From Desmodus rotundus (taxonomy: Eukaryota; Chordata; Mammalia; Chiroptera; Phyllostomidae), in contig NC_071393.1 of assembly GCF_022682495.2 (NCBI RefSeq), forward strand, positions 101,607,010 to 101,671,009: 64,000 nucleotides of DNA, read 5' to 3'. The notes below the pieces were generated by a model, which saw only the letters and a list, made by a program, of their open reading frames with translations, was not told the origin of the DNA and ran no database searches. This document shows positions 21,736-33,487 of this stretch, one piece after another (position 1 is the first letter of the stretch; every line of letters starts with the position of its first letter). Made by a program: the position numbers and the translations under genes.

Positions 21736-22002
21736 CATCTCCTCCATCACCAGCACTCTGGGAATACACCAGGTCCACAAGTAGGGACCACTTGTGCTTT
21801 TGATCTGTGATGAGGTGTTAGATTCTGTAGATCACAACCGAAGTCTCTTCTAAACTCTTTGCATGTGATGCCAATTGCCCTTTCTATCTTATATTCCGGA
21901 TTTTCAAGGAATAGGCTCCTTGCCCCTCCTTTTCTGCACCATTACACTACATCCCTTCATTTACTCTATTAGAATTGACAAAGCAGATTTATAAATGTCG
22001 TT

Positions 22003-22165
22003 GCATTTAATTCCCATAACAGCACCATGAGATGGGCACTATGCTCTGTGTTTTATAGATGGCAACTTTTCAGATCAAAGAGAGTATGAATGGCTTAAGA
22101 TAACCAGCCAATAGGAGGCAGACCCAACTCAAACCCATGTCTCCTGACTCCAAGTCCAGTGTAGT
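22003..22165 (-). repeat. MIR SINE (antisense)
   Basis: 'TTAATTCCCATAACAGCACCATGAG', 'GTGTTTTATAGATGGCAAC' and 'CTCAAACCCATGTCTCCTGACTCC' match antisense MIR in order. Confidence 0.75.
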
Positions 22166-22680
22166 TTCCCTGTGGAGCCATTTATTCTGTGTGGAATAGC
22201 AACAACATTTAGTTTTCTATCTAGGCTATTATCAGGAAGTCAGTACATTTTAAGTCCTTGGAAGATAGACATTAGTCCTAAGTCTCTCTCTAAGATGCAT
22301 CTATCTCATCTTCTCCCAGCTCTGTGGCTTGATCTTATTTACCCGGTTTCTTTTCTGGCATTCATTGAGGGCAGAGGACCAAGGACATCATAACATGGAC
22401 ATGATAACATGGACACAGCCTTGTCCAAGCTGGAAGAGTAGTCCTGAGGGAGTACAACACAAGGGCACTCAGGTATACCTGGGAATTGGCAGTGGATAGA
22501 GGGGACATAAAAGCAAGAGCTAGTTTTGCAAACCTGACATAAACTGCTGCCTGCAAATTGGTCTGGCACTGGCTGTCTGTAGAAAAGTCCTTTTGAATCC
22601 ATCTGGCCCTGACTCTGGACCCAAATCCAGACAATCTTTGCTCTACTACCTGGGTAGAGTACCAATGGGTATCAGGTTTG
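22166..22680. other. Unique DNA, nothing recognised
   Basis: About 500 bp with no identified repeat or exon. A local near-repeat 'AACATGGACATGATAACATGGACA' lies at 22392-22415. Confidence 0.5.
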
Positions 22681-22800
22681 TTCACTCATTCATTCATTCA
22701 TTCATTCATCCATCCATTCATTTACCTATTCAGCATTTACTCGATACCACTGTGTACCTGGTGTTGTGTCAGTCACTAAAGTAACAGGGAGGAAAGCTCC
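22681..22800 (-). mobile_element. L2 LINE 3' terminus with (TGAA)n tail
   Basis: A (TTCA)n/(TCCA) run at 22681-22723 followed by 'CAGCATTTACTCGATACCACTGTGTACC' is the antisense end of L2 with its terminal microsatellite, as at 15294. Confidence 0.8.
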
Positions 22801-23215
22801 TGTTCCGTGGTTGATTCCAGCTCCCTGGTTTCTGGTTGCGGGGTGCGGGAACAATAGTGGGAGAGTCAGATGAAGAGAAAAGCATTGTGAATCAAAGGGA
22901 AGCAAGTCTGCTTTCACCAAACCTACAACCCCTGTGCTTTTGAACACGGTGTCATGAGCCTGGGAGCATTAACGAATATTAGGAGATGCATCGCACAGTG
23001 TCACTGGCCTGCCAGAACCTCGGAATGAGGGAGAACCCAGCAGTGAGCCCCCCACACAGTGGTTGGAAAGCCCTAGACTATAAAGGAAAATAGCTCCCTT
23101 TCTTCCAAGGTCTCAAGGTGATTAACTGACTCAACTGCATCTTTAGTTCCTTTAATATCTGAATAGGAAGGTAGATGTTTAGTAAGAATAAAGCATTGAA
23201 TCAGCAAGAAACATT
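22801..23215. other. Unique DNA, nothing recognised
   Basis: No repeat or exon recognised. Confidence 0.5.
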
Positions 23216-23552
23216 GGTGGTGGGCAGAACTGGGGGTGAGGGAAATAGGTGAAATGGGTGAAGGCGATCAGAAGGTATAAACTTTGTCATAAATAACTTT
23301 TTATTATAGACTTAGTGGGGATGTATTATATACCACGGTGACTTAGTTAACCATACTGTTTTGTGTGTTAGAAAGATGCTAAGAGAATAGATCTTAAAAG
23401 TTCTCAAAACAAGAAAAAAATTGTATGTGGTGGTCGTGGATGTTAACTGAATTTATTGTGGTGATCACAGTATATACACATATCAAATCATATTGTATAG
23501 CCAAAACTAATTACATTATATGTCCATTATATCTCAATTTTTTAAAAAAGAA
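23216..23552 (+). mobile_element. Old LINE-1 3' UTR (sense)
   Basis: L1M-type 3' UTR: 'ATCAGAAGGTATAAACTTTG', 'GGATGTATTATATACCACGG', 'TGGTCGTGGATGTTAACTGA', 'TTATTGTGGTGATCACAGTAT' and 'ATGTCCATTATATCTCAAT' with an A-rich end. No ORF part is present. Confidence 0.88.
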
Positions 23553-24777
23553 CCCCATCCCCTATACTTCTCACTTCTGTTCCCCTTCAGCAGATCTGAT
23601 TTTGAAAAAGAAGAACTATAGGAAAGGGGAAAAAAGGAATATATTCTTTAGAATTGTTTGCCCTAATTGTGAAACTCACTGAGTAAGCTCATTGTTGGTC
23701 TGACTCCATGCAAATGAATTGACTGTGAACCTTCTCAGTCCCCTTGTTGGTAACAGCAAGTGCAGGCCTCACACTTTTGATTGTTTGGTTTCAAAACCCA
23801 AAGCTGTTCTTTTGACTTTGTCACAAACCAGACCAATGTCTGCCCTTTTATGGAAGTACCAGCCTTGAGCTAGGAAGTCTCCTAGGTCCAAAGCTTTACA
23901 GCGTGAGCTCTTAATAGATTGTTGTTATCATTTCCAGTGAGCATTTGAAAATATCCTCCAAATGCCTTGACAATGGGCTTAGATCATTTAATTTCCATTT
24001 AAGCCGGTATGCAGGGGCTGGTATGCTGCTTGAAGCTTTGTGGTGTCATAAGACACTCTAGAAATATGTGTGGGGAAGTATTTCAGGTATGTTTAAATTG
24101 TCAGTTATTGCTTATTCTGTTGTGCCTTCAAAGAGTGTTTTGTTAAGGAGGTCACAGGGATTTGACTGACTTCTTTCTCCTTCACTGAAGAGAATTTTGA
24201 AAAGAAATTTGTCTCAGGTTTTTGTTTTTGTTTGTGTTTTGTTTTTGTACTTTTGGCTTAGAGAAGAGAGGCCTCTCCACTGGTGGAGAGGAGAAAAGAG
24301 GGGCTCTCGTGGAGGGGCAGGCCTGGGGAAGGGGCTTCTCCCTGGGCTGGGAAGGCAGGCAGGCCCGGGGGGACCCATGAGAACAAGTCCTCATTGTGGG
24401 CAGCTAGCTGGGGAAAGAGTCAGAGGTCATTTGGGTGATGGAGATTTGAGAACAAACCACTACCCGCGATGATTCAGGGTAAGCTAAAAAACAAAGTATA
24501 TCTTTTGTTTAGGGAACTTTGCCATTCCACAGTGTTTTCAGACACATTTCTGTAATAGCTTTTTGGCCCTTACCGCCGGGGGGAATGAGGCAAGGAGGTG
24601 TGCCTTTTCTAAGGTTGCTGCCTTGTGGTACCTGCAGATCTTCTCAAAGATGAGCACTTACAATCACATTTTGTGGCAGAGACCATATTTACAATAGATT
24701 AAATCAGCCAGGAATGAGTGAAGGAGGTTCTGAATTGTATCCAGTTTTTAATTTAAATTTTGATTAATAATAGGTAA
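23553..24777. other. Unique DNA, nothing recognised
   Basis: 1.2 kb without an assigned repeat. A GTTTTT-rich run lies at 24220-24250 and a G-rich patch around 24290-24375. No exon evident. Confidence 0.5.
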
Positions 24778-24990
24778 CTTTTATTGACCACTTACTATGT
24801 ATTTAGGCATTTGGCTATGTACTTGACACATTATTTAATTTAACCCTCACGGTTCTATTAAGTAGGTAGGTAATTGCGATGTTACAGATGAGAAAAAGAA
24901 GGTATTGTAGAAAGAGATTACATGCAATTAGTCACCCAGTAAGTGGAGGACTCACATTCAGAAAGAAAACGGTTGAATTCCTGATCTTAA
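24778..24990 (-). repeat. MIR SINE (antisense)
   Basis: 'TTGACCACTTACTATGTATTTAGGCA', 'TTAATTTAACCCTCACGG', 'TTACAGATGAGAAAAAGAAGG' and 'GTCACCCAGTAAGTGGAGGA' match antisense MIR. Confidence 0.85.
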
Positions 24991-25224
24991 GCCCTCTCAT
25001 CATTCTGCCTTCATATTAGTTCTGCCTTGCAAGAACCGGCGTTAAGCTCAGGGTTTACTTAGCGTGATCAACTTTAGTTCCAATGGAGTTGTGTTTCTGT
25101 AACACTGTAGTAACTTCATGATGATGATTCATACCTTAGAGTAACACATGAGTGGTGTTGTAGAACATTTGATGGGCAACATGATATGATTGTTTTTTTA
25201 AAAACGCATAAACCAAGGAGCTCA

Positions 25225-25325
25225 AGAACCAAGGACGAGCTTTGCCTCCGGTGTCAGTATGTGTGACAACACGGGCAGCGTCTTTCACCTCCCTGGGCTC
25301 AGTGCCTTCGTCTGCAGTGTGACCT
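25225..25325 (+). repeat. Possible MIR fragment
   Basis: 'GTGTGACAACACGGGCAGCG', 'CACCTCCCTGGGCTCAGTGCC' and 'TCGTCTGCAGTGTGA' resemble the MIR centre but are strongly diverged. Confidence 0.4.
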
Positions 25326-25429
25326 CCCGTCATCTGGGGATGGCACGCTCAGATTGTAGGGAAAGTTAGCCGAAACTGCTTCCTGAGTTATCCAGTGTCA
25401 TTCGGTAGAATGGATACCAAAGGTTAATG

Positions 25430-25700
25430 GTCCAATAAGTAGGATTTATTATTTTTAAGTTAACTTATTATATTTCTAACTTGTACAGTTAAAAGAATTA
25501 TACAAAATATGTTCAAAAATAAATCTGAGTAAGACTCAAGGATTTAAAGTGAAGAAGTAAAAGTCTTATTTGTCTGTCTCTCCCCCAGTCCCACTGCCCA
25601 GACATAACTACTGTTAAGTTTTCTCTTTTCGGAAATTGACTATACATAATATCTTTTATGTGAACTTATGAGAGACTGCCAGTTTTTTTAAATTATCTTA
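25430..25700 (-). mobile_element. Possible old LINE-1 3' UTR piece (antisense)
   Basis: 'AGTCCCACTGCCCAGACATAACTACTGTTAAG' resembles the antisense L1MC/ME 3' UTR segment (…AGAGGTAACCACTGTTAACAG…), and the flanks are A/T-rich. Assignment is tentative. Confidence 0.45.
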
Positions 25701-26675
25701 ACGACAAAAACAGTACGTAGCTACATACATCTTATAAAAAATGTTCAAACAAAACCTGTTTTTAAAAATGTACAAGACTTTAAATTTATGCATTGTGAAT
25801 TTTATTTCCTGCCACTGAAAAATGAATAAGGTGCTCTGCTGGAGAATGTATTTGAAAATATGCAAGTTTGAAAAATTGTGAAAATATAACTGTCGACATT
25901 ATGGAAGCATCAAAGCACTAAAAGAAACTTTTTGTTTGTTTGTTTTAGGTCTTTTAAAAATAATGATGAAAGTCATTTAAGGCATTGTTGCTTAAAAGTA
26001 CTTTCACATGGTGATTCGAGTTTGGAGATCCAGAATACTTCTCCATTTCCCTGTAAATGAGTTTAGACTGTTAAGAAATGTAATGTTTTGAGAAACCTCT
26101 GGAGAGTGTTTCCTGTATCTTTCCTTTTGTTTGTTTTTCATATAGTTGCTGGGGTTTTGTTATATGATTCTGTGATTCTTTTGTTTTCCAAAATGAAGTT
26201 CAACAAGAAGTGCTCGGGGCTTTCCTACATTAGCTGCAGGACCCTGTCCTTTGCATCGCTGCTCCATGTCTCATGGTGGACCCGTGACTTCCATTAAAGG
26301 CCCAGTCCACGGAGCTGCATGGTTTTGGGCCATCTGATCTTGACTCCATGCTACGTGATGGACAGAATGTGTGGTTCCAGGGTGAGCTTGCTCCACGTGA
26401 CCCAGCTTATTGGTGCCTTAGAGCCACAGGGGTCCCCTGTTCCTGGGCTCTGCTTAGCAAATTATTAGTGATTCATCACTTTTCACATCAGGGAACCAAG
26501 TCCTAGTGAAGGTGGCGGAATGCATATCATGTGTCCATAGAGGTGAGAGCCAGTTAACGATATCTTCGACACTACCTGTCCAAGAGGAGGCCTAATGTCT
26601 TCTCTGCTGGAGCTGCCCGGAATAGAGGGCCCAGGCGCAGCCCAGGTGTACTTCCCAGGCTCTGGCTCTACGGAC
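25701..26675. other. Unique DNA, nothing recognised
   Basis: About 1 kb, AT-rich to 26200 then GC-richer. No repeat or exon recognised. Confidence 0.5.
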
Positions 26676-26821
26676 ATCTGGAGAGCTTGTTCAAATACAT
26701 GTGGGTGGGTCCCCGCCCTAGAGTTTCTGAAGCAGTAGGTCCAGGATGGGGCCCACCAATTTGCAAGTTCCCAGGTGATGCTGTTGCTCTTGGTTGGAGC
26801 GGCACACTTTAAAAATCACTG
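26676..26821 (+). mobile_element. MER5A hAT-Charlie element (5' end lost)
   Basis: 'GAGAGCTTGTTCAAATACATG', 'GGGTCCCCGCCCTAGAGTTTC', 'GAAGCAGTAGGTCCAGGATG', 'CCCAGGTGATGCTGTTGCTC' and the right inverted-repeat end 'TTAAAAATCACTG' are MER5A in sense order. MER5A is a small non-autonomous element without coding capacity. Confidence 0.88.
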
Positions 26822-27487
26822 GCCTAACAGCTTCAGAAGCCATTACAAGAGAAGACCGGATGAGTGGTTTGGCAAAATGTGGTTACTGAGTACACAGAGC
26901 TACCTCTGAATTTTAGCTACTGAAGGCTGGGAGAGGTGGCTCACGCTCTGAGTGTGTGGGATGTGTGTGCCCTGCCTTATTTGTTCACCGGGATGATGGA
27001 CCTTTAAGCACTCAATGCAAAATAATGCCCACGTGTGCTTTGAATTGTTTGGTTTTTCAGATTTTTCAAAAACAACTGGTATGATCAGTTAGGGCTTACC
27101 CATTTAACCATTTCCCACATTTCGCTTTTAAATGAAATCATCCTTCTTGCATTTAATTAATGGAAAGTTGTTCAAATTGCCAAGCAAGGTTCCACCGTCC
27201 CTGAAGTGAATTTTCCAAAGAACTGGAAACTCTATGCAGCTTTTATACGAGAAGCAGAACGGAAATGTTCAAATTCATGTTATTCTGATACATACTTTCC
27301 ACGGTTTGCCATTTCAGTAATACCCATCACATCATATGTAAAGATGTTCATTGGACTCTGTGAGGCCAGCAGTTGCGTTCTGGGTTTCTTTTTCATCCTG
27401 CTTGCAACCTCCTCAATCAAGTATTCTTTAAATTTATGTTGTTTACAACTATTTACAATAAGTAATATATGTCATCATCAGCTGACG
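26822..27487. other. Unique DNA, nothing recognised
   Basis: No assigned repeat. A 132-codon plus-strand frame (27206-27604) runs from here into the antisense MIR and so is not a gene. Confidence 0.55.
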
Positions 27488-27489
27488 TT

Positions 27490-27725
27490 AATGAGTGGCT
27501 ATTATGTATCAATTACTGCTAAAAGATTTACAGGGCTGATCTTACTTATCACAGCCACCTATGAGGAAGACAGTTCTCATTGTCTGTGTTTTACATGTGC
27601 TTAAACTGAGGATGATGAGGGATTAAATAACTTGGTGAAGGGTCCTGGCTAGAAAGTAACAGAACAGGATCTCAGATGCAGGGTAATTTCAAAGCCTGAT
27701 TCTTTCCCACTAGGCTATCACCCTT
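27490..27725 (-). repeat. MIR SINE (antisense)
   Basis: 'GAGTGGCTATTATGTATCAATTACTGCT', 'TTATCACAGCCACCTATGAGG', 'TAAATAACTTGGTGAAGGG' and 'AGCCTGATTCTTTCCCACTAGGCTA' cover antisense MIR end to end. Confidence 0.82.
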
Positions 27726-28170
27726 ATTAAAACATACTCACTAAAGAACTGTCTATGCTTGGCATCATTAAATATTGGCCCTGCCCCCGAGAACATTCGG
27801 TCTAAAATAGTTTACCTTATTGAGCAAGATAGTAAAGGCCTCACAGCTGAGCAAGCATTGAAAAGGATATAAATTGAATATTAATGTGTAAATATTTACT
27901 CTGCACAGAAAATAAGTTTTATGAAAGGAAGACATGTTTATGTGGGTTAGGGCAAACAGTACGTAATTTGCCTTTCCTTAAAATGAGAGTGGATCTCAGG
28001 GAAGAATGTCTCAGGAGCTCCCTGGTATTGAACTGTGAGGTCTTGAAAAAATTGGGATTTTTTCCATACCCAAAGGAAGGCCTTTTTGGGTGTGGAATTT
28101 ATTCTAACAGAAGATTTGCTTGTGGGAGTTGAGTACATTTTCTGGAGAGGATAGGTTCCAGCACCACCTA
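27726..28170. other. Unique DNA, nothing recognised
   Basis: About 450 bp with no recognised repeat or exon. Confidence 0.5.
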
Positions 28171-28364
28171 GTAGAACTTTCCTTGACAATGGGGCTGTTC
28201 TAGAGCTGAGCTCCTCAGTAGGCACCCCCATCACACGTGGCCATTAAGTGCTTGAAATGTGGCTCATGCTGCTGGGGAACATAATTTGTAGTTTTATTAA
28301 GTTTCAATTAATTGACACTGAAATAGCCACATATGGTTAGTGGCTATCATATTGGACAGCATAG
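28171..28364. repeat. Old DNA-transposon-like repeat
   Basis: 'GTAGAACTTTCC' at the left, 'GTGGCCATTAAGTGCTTGAAATGTGGC' in the middle, 'AATAGCCACATATGGTTAGTGGC' and 'ATATTGGACAGCATAG' at the right belong to a common mammalian non-autonomous DNA repeat with inverted ends (CAGTGCTGTCCAATAGAAC type). I do not assign the family name. Confidence 0.75.
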
Positions 28365-28990
28365 GGACAGTAGAAGGCAGTTGAAGACTTAAGAAGTAGG
28401 AGGTGGGAATGGTGGCTGACGTGTGGACCTGAACTTGAGAGTAGAAAGAAGCCCTTGTGAGCCCTCTGGAAGGACACTTGTCACAGCAATATGAGGAAGC
28501 TAGGGGACAACTGGAGGAGGTGTGGGATTTCAGACATGAGATGGGCCAGACACAAGACCGAACGGAGAGAAAAAGAGGAAAGGACTAATGGAGACTTCCG
28601 TGCGGGGGAGCGTGGTGGGGTTTGGCAGCTCACTGATTGTGGGTTGGAGTGCAGTGCAGGTTGGCAGCTACTTCAAGACATCCAGCCTGGTGATGGGAAA
28701 ACAGCTCTTCTGTGCAGCGTCTGATTTGTGTTGGCATAGGGACATCGAACTCGAGATGCCTTATTGATAGAGTGTGTAGCCTGAAGCCGTATCAGAGAAG
28801 CAGGTTGGTAGGTGGATAAATAGATTTTAACATTTGCATAAATATATTTATTCCATGTACATAGATAATCAGAGTTATTATGTTTAAAAAATAGTAGGAA
28901 GGTTAGTGCGACTGAAGTGGGGTGAGCAAGACACGGTGTGGTAGGAAATGACATTGGAGAGGTAGCCTTGTAGAACTCTGGGGCTACCAG
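28365..28990. other. Unique or unassigned DNA
   Basis: Purine-rich sequence (28400-28620), possibly decayed L2 by its style, but not assignable. No exon recognised. Confidence 0.4.
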
Positions 28991-28994
28991 GAGC

Positions 28995-29420
28995 TCTACA
29001 GTCCACGTAAAACTAGGGATTATATTTTAAGTGTGATGGGAGGCCTTTGGAAAGTTTGAGAAGGAGAATGGAGTGTCTTTGGACTTTGTAAATAACCACT
29101 GTGAACACGGTGCAGACAATAAACTTTAGTGAAAGAGTAAGAGTGGAAGCTGGGAGCTGTTAAGTTACTTCAGTATTCCAGGTGAGGGATGGTGATGGCT
29201 TGGACCAGCAGAACAAGGGTGGAGGTAGAGACAAGTGGTTGGATTCCAGAGATACATGTTTAAGGCAGAGCCAACAGAGTCTGTTGTTGGATGTGATGTG
29301 TGATATGACAGATAGAGAGGAACTGGGGATGATGGAGTGGTATTGTTTATTGACATATTAAGCTAGAGATGCCTACTAGACTTCCTACAGGGGCTGTCAA
29401 GCAGGCAGTTGAACATGATT
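28995..29420 (-). mobile_element. L2 LINE ORF remnant (antisense)
   Basis: Read on the minus strand, about 29300 down to 29170 translates as SSSLSVISHITSNN followed by LCWLCLKHVSLE, a decayed version of the L2 reverse-transcriptase C-terminal region. On the plus strand 'GTTACTTCAGTATTCCAGGTGAGGGATGG', 'GATGGCTTGGACCAG' and 'GAGATGCCTACTAGACTTCC' are in L2 order. Stops and indels make it non-functional. Confidence 0.8.
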
Positions 29421-32400
29421 TGATGAGTTGTGGTTTATTAAGGTCTTTAGGGGGAGGGAGGAGCCAAAGGAGAAAGAGAAGCTGAGGAACAAGAGTATTC
29501 AAGCATAGGCCAGAGATCTGAGGTAGTGGGAAGTCACAAGATCCTGCTTTGGAATGGAGGCATTGACCCTGGGAAGGAACAGGCCATTCTGGCCATGGTG
29601 TTGTTGAAACACAAATGGTGTTTCTTGAGTAGACTAACGAGGCGTGGTGGCGATCACTGGGGGACACTGGGAGCCTGTGGCGTAGTTCTCAGAGGAGGGA
29701 GAAGTGGGGAGAGGGAGGTGGGAGACGTGAACTGGGAGTGTAGTGGGGGCCAACACAGCAACCGGGTGGAAGTCAAGCTACAGCATGACTTCGTCAGGGT
29801 AGGTCAGTTGCTGCCTGCTCCTTGCATATAAAAGTACTTTTAGGGTGTTTAATCACATTTTTATGCCTCCGGGTTGGCTAACAGAATGGGAACTGTCAAC
29901 TTAATTTTTTTTTCCCCCAAGCAAGCATACATGTCAGAATTTTGGAGAACTGTATGCTCAGGAAAAAAAATTAGTTTATTTTAGAAGGGGGATCTTTTAT
30001 CTTCTTTTTCTCGTTTTCCTGTGAGTGTCTGTCCCACAAAATCATCTCAGGATTTCCATTTACATGAAAATATGTGTTTTGTATTTTTTGCCATTAAAAT
30101 GGCTAGTCTTGACATATTCAGTATTCATTTCCAGTCTGTTTGGGCTTTCAGCCATTAGAATGGTTACTATAAAAAAAACCCATAAGATTTTCTATTACAG
30201 TTACTGACTGACAGTGTAGCGATAGGGCAATGGAAGGGGTTACTGAGATCTCTTACTTAGGATTATTCCAGAGAGAGGTCTCTTGTCTTTCCACTTACCT
30301 CAGCTGACAAACTGACAGAGAGAAGGGAATTGAAAGTCAACTACATTGATCAGACTCCCAAATTTTATCAGAGACAAGACTTGGAACAGAGGATTTACGT
30401 ATTATTTATAGATAACCTTTCCATCATTTATTGATTCAGCAGTCCATCCTGTTCCCAAGCCTGTATAAGTAATTAATAGTTACTTAAGTAAATACAATTA
30501 GAATCCCTTCTATGACTCCTGTTTGTAGAGGAGGATCCCCGTGCTGTTGGCTAGTGCCTTCTCCCTTCTTGCATTTGTTGGAATCGTCCCATTGTCAAAA
30601 GATCTTGGGTCATTAATTGGCAGTGACTCAGTCTCGTCCCCCTTCGTCTCGTTATAGTAGCTCCTGAGACTGTGTTATAGTAATGTCTTGTGGGCTGGCA
30701 GTGGGGAAGAGGACTTCCTTTCGACACCACTCGTGTTCAAGCAGCTGTTTCTCTTTCTCCCAAAACACCAGTTTGCCCAGGCCCCAGCTGGTTTCTCCCT
30801 GCTGAGAAGCCAAAATATGCCAAAGTCATTGCTAGACCAAGTTCATTCTGTGACAGTGCAAATGACTCTGATGCCATTTCCTTCCCCCAAGCTTTTTCCA
30901 ACATAAGCTTTTATCTTCTTTGTCAAGAGCTTATTTTGTCATCTTGCTTCTCTTCTCCTATAAATAATCCATTTTTCCCCCACCAGACTCACTGAACAGA
31001 GGCGTGCCCCGGTCATATGCTTGCGCTAAGCATTCTTTCGGTGTTTTTCACTTGCTTCACCCTTCGGTTCTTTTCTTCTATCCCTCCCAGGATCTCCAAA
31101 CGGAGGTCATGGAAGGTCAGAGTTAAAAACAATACTGAGTGAATGCTTTTTAGCAGAAAACCGGACACCATGCTTTTTGGATGTTTGCAGAAGTTTTACC
31201 CTGGTCGCATGGACCCTTGCCACACTTTTCCTTCTCTATTTTCATTTCAAGGTTTAGAGGCTCTGGTGATAGGAAGGAACTATAAATAAGAACAACCCCG
31301 AGAGTGATAGGATGAGCTCAGATGATCCTTAACTTTTTGGCCTTTCTCTTGGCTTAGCATTCCTCAAGACCTATTATAGTGACTTACTTCAGCTGACTCA
31401 GAGTACCGGGGGTTGGGAGCTCCTCGAGTCACTGACAGAAAGGACTCACGGTATTGGTGTCTGTCAACTTGCTGCGCCTTGAAACCCCTTCTATTAAAGC
31501 GAAGAGGGGTGAAGTGGGCGCTAATGTAATGACATTTTACAAACACAGTGGCGCTTGGGGACTCAGCATTACATGAATCACACCATAACGTGACTAAGCA
31601 CCAGTCTTTTGTTTGACAAGCTCAGTTGTCGTTTAACCGATTTTCTTCATGGGAGGTAAGCTTATGGTTTCTAAGGATGAATGAATGCCTTGCAAGTAAT
31701 GGTTGGTATGTTGGAATTTAAGCATAGGTATTAAAGAGTTAATTATTTGATAAAGAACTTACTAGTAAATGTTTACTACCCACCATAAAATTATGAGAAT
31801 AATCTCTTCTGAATGGTTAATATGTATATATAGTCATAGTGATATCTTATTCTGAGATTTCCATCCTATAAATATGGACGTAATCTCCTTTAATAAGGAA
31901 TACTCTGTGTGTGTGTGTGTGTGTATGTTCTAGAGCAGTAATATATTTATCATAGAGGCATTCTGCTTAATCTTTCTTTAACCCCTGAAGGCATCCCAAG
32001 TTTGGAAGGGCCATTGATATTTCCTCATAAATAGACTCCTAGACCTGGCTCTTACATAGGCATCCAAGGAAATGCCACAGTACCCTTTGCCTGCTCACTG
32101 TGGTGATTGTATTCACCTTCCAGAACGTGATTTCTTAGGTCAAATTCATCTTGTTCCTCTTTGCCTCCCTTTTCCTTGTGAGGCTTTAGAAGATAAATTA
32201 CACCCAAGAGTCAGAGTTTCTCCACAAGGTCACACTACAAGTTGTAGACAGAAAACCAGGAACTTGCCCTTCTGCCCTGTATCTTAATTTGTAGCCTGCG
32301 CTAAACCTCTTCGGGTCTATGCCCACCTCGAGTGGTGGTCCAGAATTCCCCTGGTTTCAGTGGGCCGAAGAGATCGGCGGCCATCGTACCTCCATTTGCA

Positions 32401-33090
32401 CGTTTCCTGGCTGTACAGTAAAAATGGTAAAAGAATGAACTGGTCAGATCCCAGACCTTCCCATTTCTTTGCTTTATAATTGAATACCAGTGATCTACAA
32501 ATGAAAGAATGCAGCTAACCAGTGTCATTTGGGATCTTCTAAAGTAGTACGGAAACTGCATTCTTCAGACCAGCTTGCGCGCGCCAGCACATTCCTCTCC
32601 GATGAGGTGGAGGGATACTGGTGGCCGGGCTGGGGTTTGCAGGGACGGGGTGGGGAACTGCTGTTTAAAAATACATTTAATTATATTCCTTCTCTGCAGT
32701 AATATTGATACCATTTTTAGTCCATTACAAATACTGTGATTTTCATTTAAAGCATGTCCATTATCTTATTGACCTAGTTTTTATTTTGTAATCAAAATGT
32801 TCTATTTCTGGATAGCTTAGCCCAGAATCTTTTTTAAAAAAAGGTTATGAACCCTTTGTGGAGTTTTTTTTGCCCCCCTTCCATATCTGCATACAGATGG
32901 ACTGTCTCTGTGTTCACTATGTTATAGAAAATGCTACTCTATTGTTCTCTTTAAGAGTGCGGCTTTTCTCTGTTTAATTTGGCAGGGTGCCACCAGAACT
33001 CACATCTGGTGACTTTTTTTGGTGAATGGATGGTGGGAGAATTAAGAAATTCTATTTCTATTTGAAGTGTATTTTGGAGGTCTTGATTCT
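29421..33090. other. Long unique stretch, no gene seen
   Basis: 3.7 kb with no assigned repeat except (GT)n at 31906-31924. 29421-29830 is purine-rich and could be further L2. The short frames (for example 30690-30995) show no family resemblance. No exon, RNA gene or CpG island. Confidence 0.5.
31906..31924 (+). repeat. (TG)n microsatellite
   Basis: Nine to ten perfect TG units. Confidence 0.95.
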
Positions 33091-33304
33091 CCTTTTCCCC
33101 CTTCTTTCTTTGCTCTTCTGCCCTTGCCCTCTTCTCAGCTTCCTCTTCTTCCCCTCACCCCTCTCCTAGAGGCGCTCAGTCTTCCAGAGTTGTACGCGTG
33201 CATTTTGATACTCACAGGATCCCCCTTATCTTAAGCCTCTTCCTTTTCTATGCATCTTTCCCTCCTGTTCTCTTCCTTACCTTCTCTTTCTTGCTCTCAA
33301 CAAG
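33091..33304 (+). repeat. Pyrimidine-rich low-complexity tract
   Basis: Strongly CT-biased on the plus strand, especially 33091-33168, with a second CT-rich run at 33236-33296 ending 'TCTTGCTCTCAACAAG' just before an ATG. The ending resembles a 3' splice site, but no exon can be shown (see findings). Confidence 0.7.
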
Positions 33305-33487
33305 ATGGACCCACTTCTGCGTGGGCTTGGGCTGGAAGCTCCCTCCGGGAAGGAGCCCCTGGAAGAGTTCCTGGGGCTCCCCTCCCCCAGCTTGTCCTTC
33401 CTCGATCAGGGCCTCAAGACCCCTGAGGGGCTTTCCACTTTTCCATCAAGGCTTTCTTTCAATTTTATTTCTCACTATTCTTCTTGA

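Noticed and set aside
28400..28720. Further L2 in the purine-rich stretch
   Set aside because: Style is similar to decayed L2 but I could not place any segment in consensus order.
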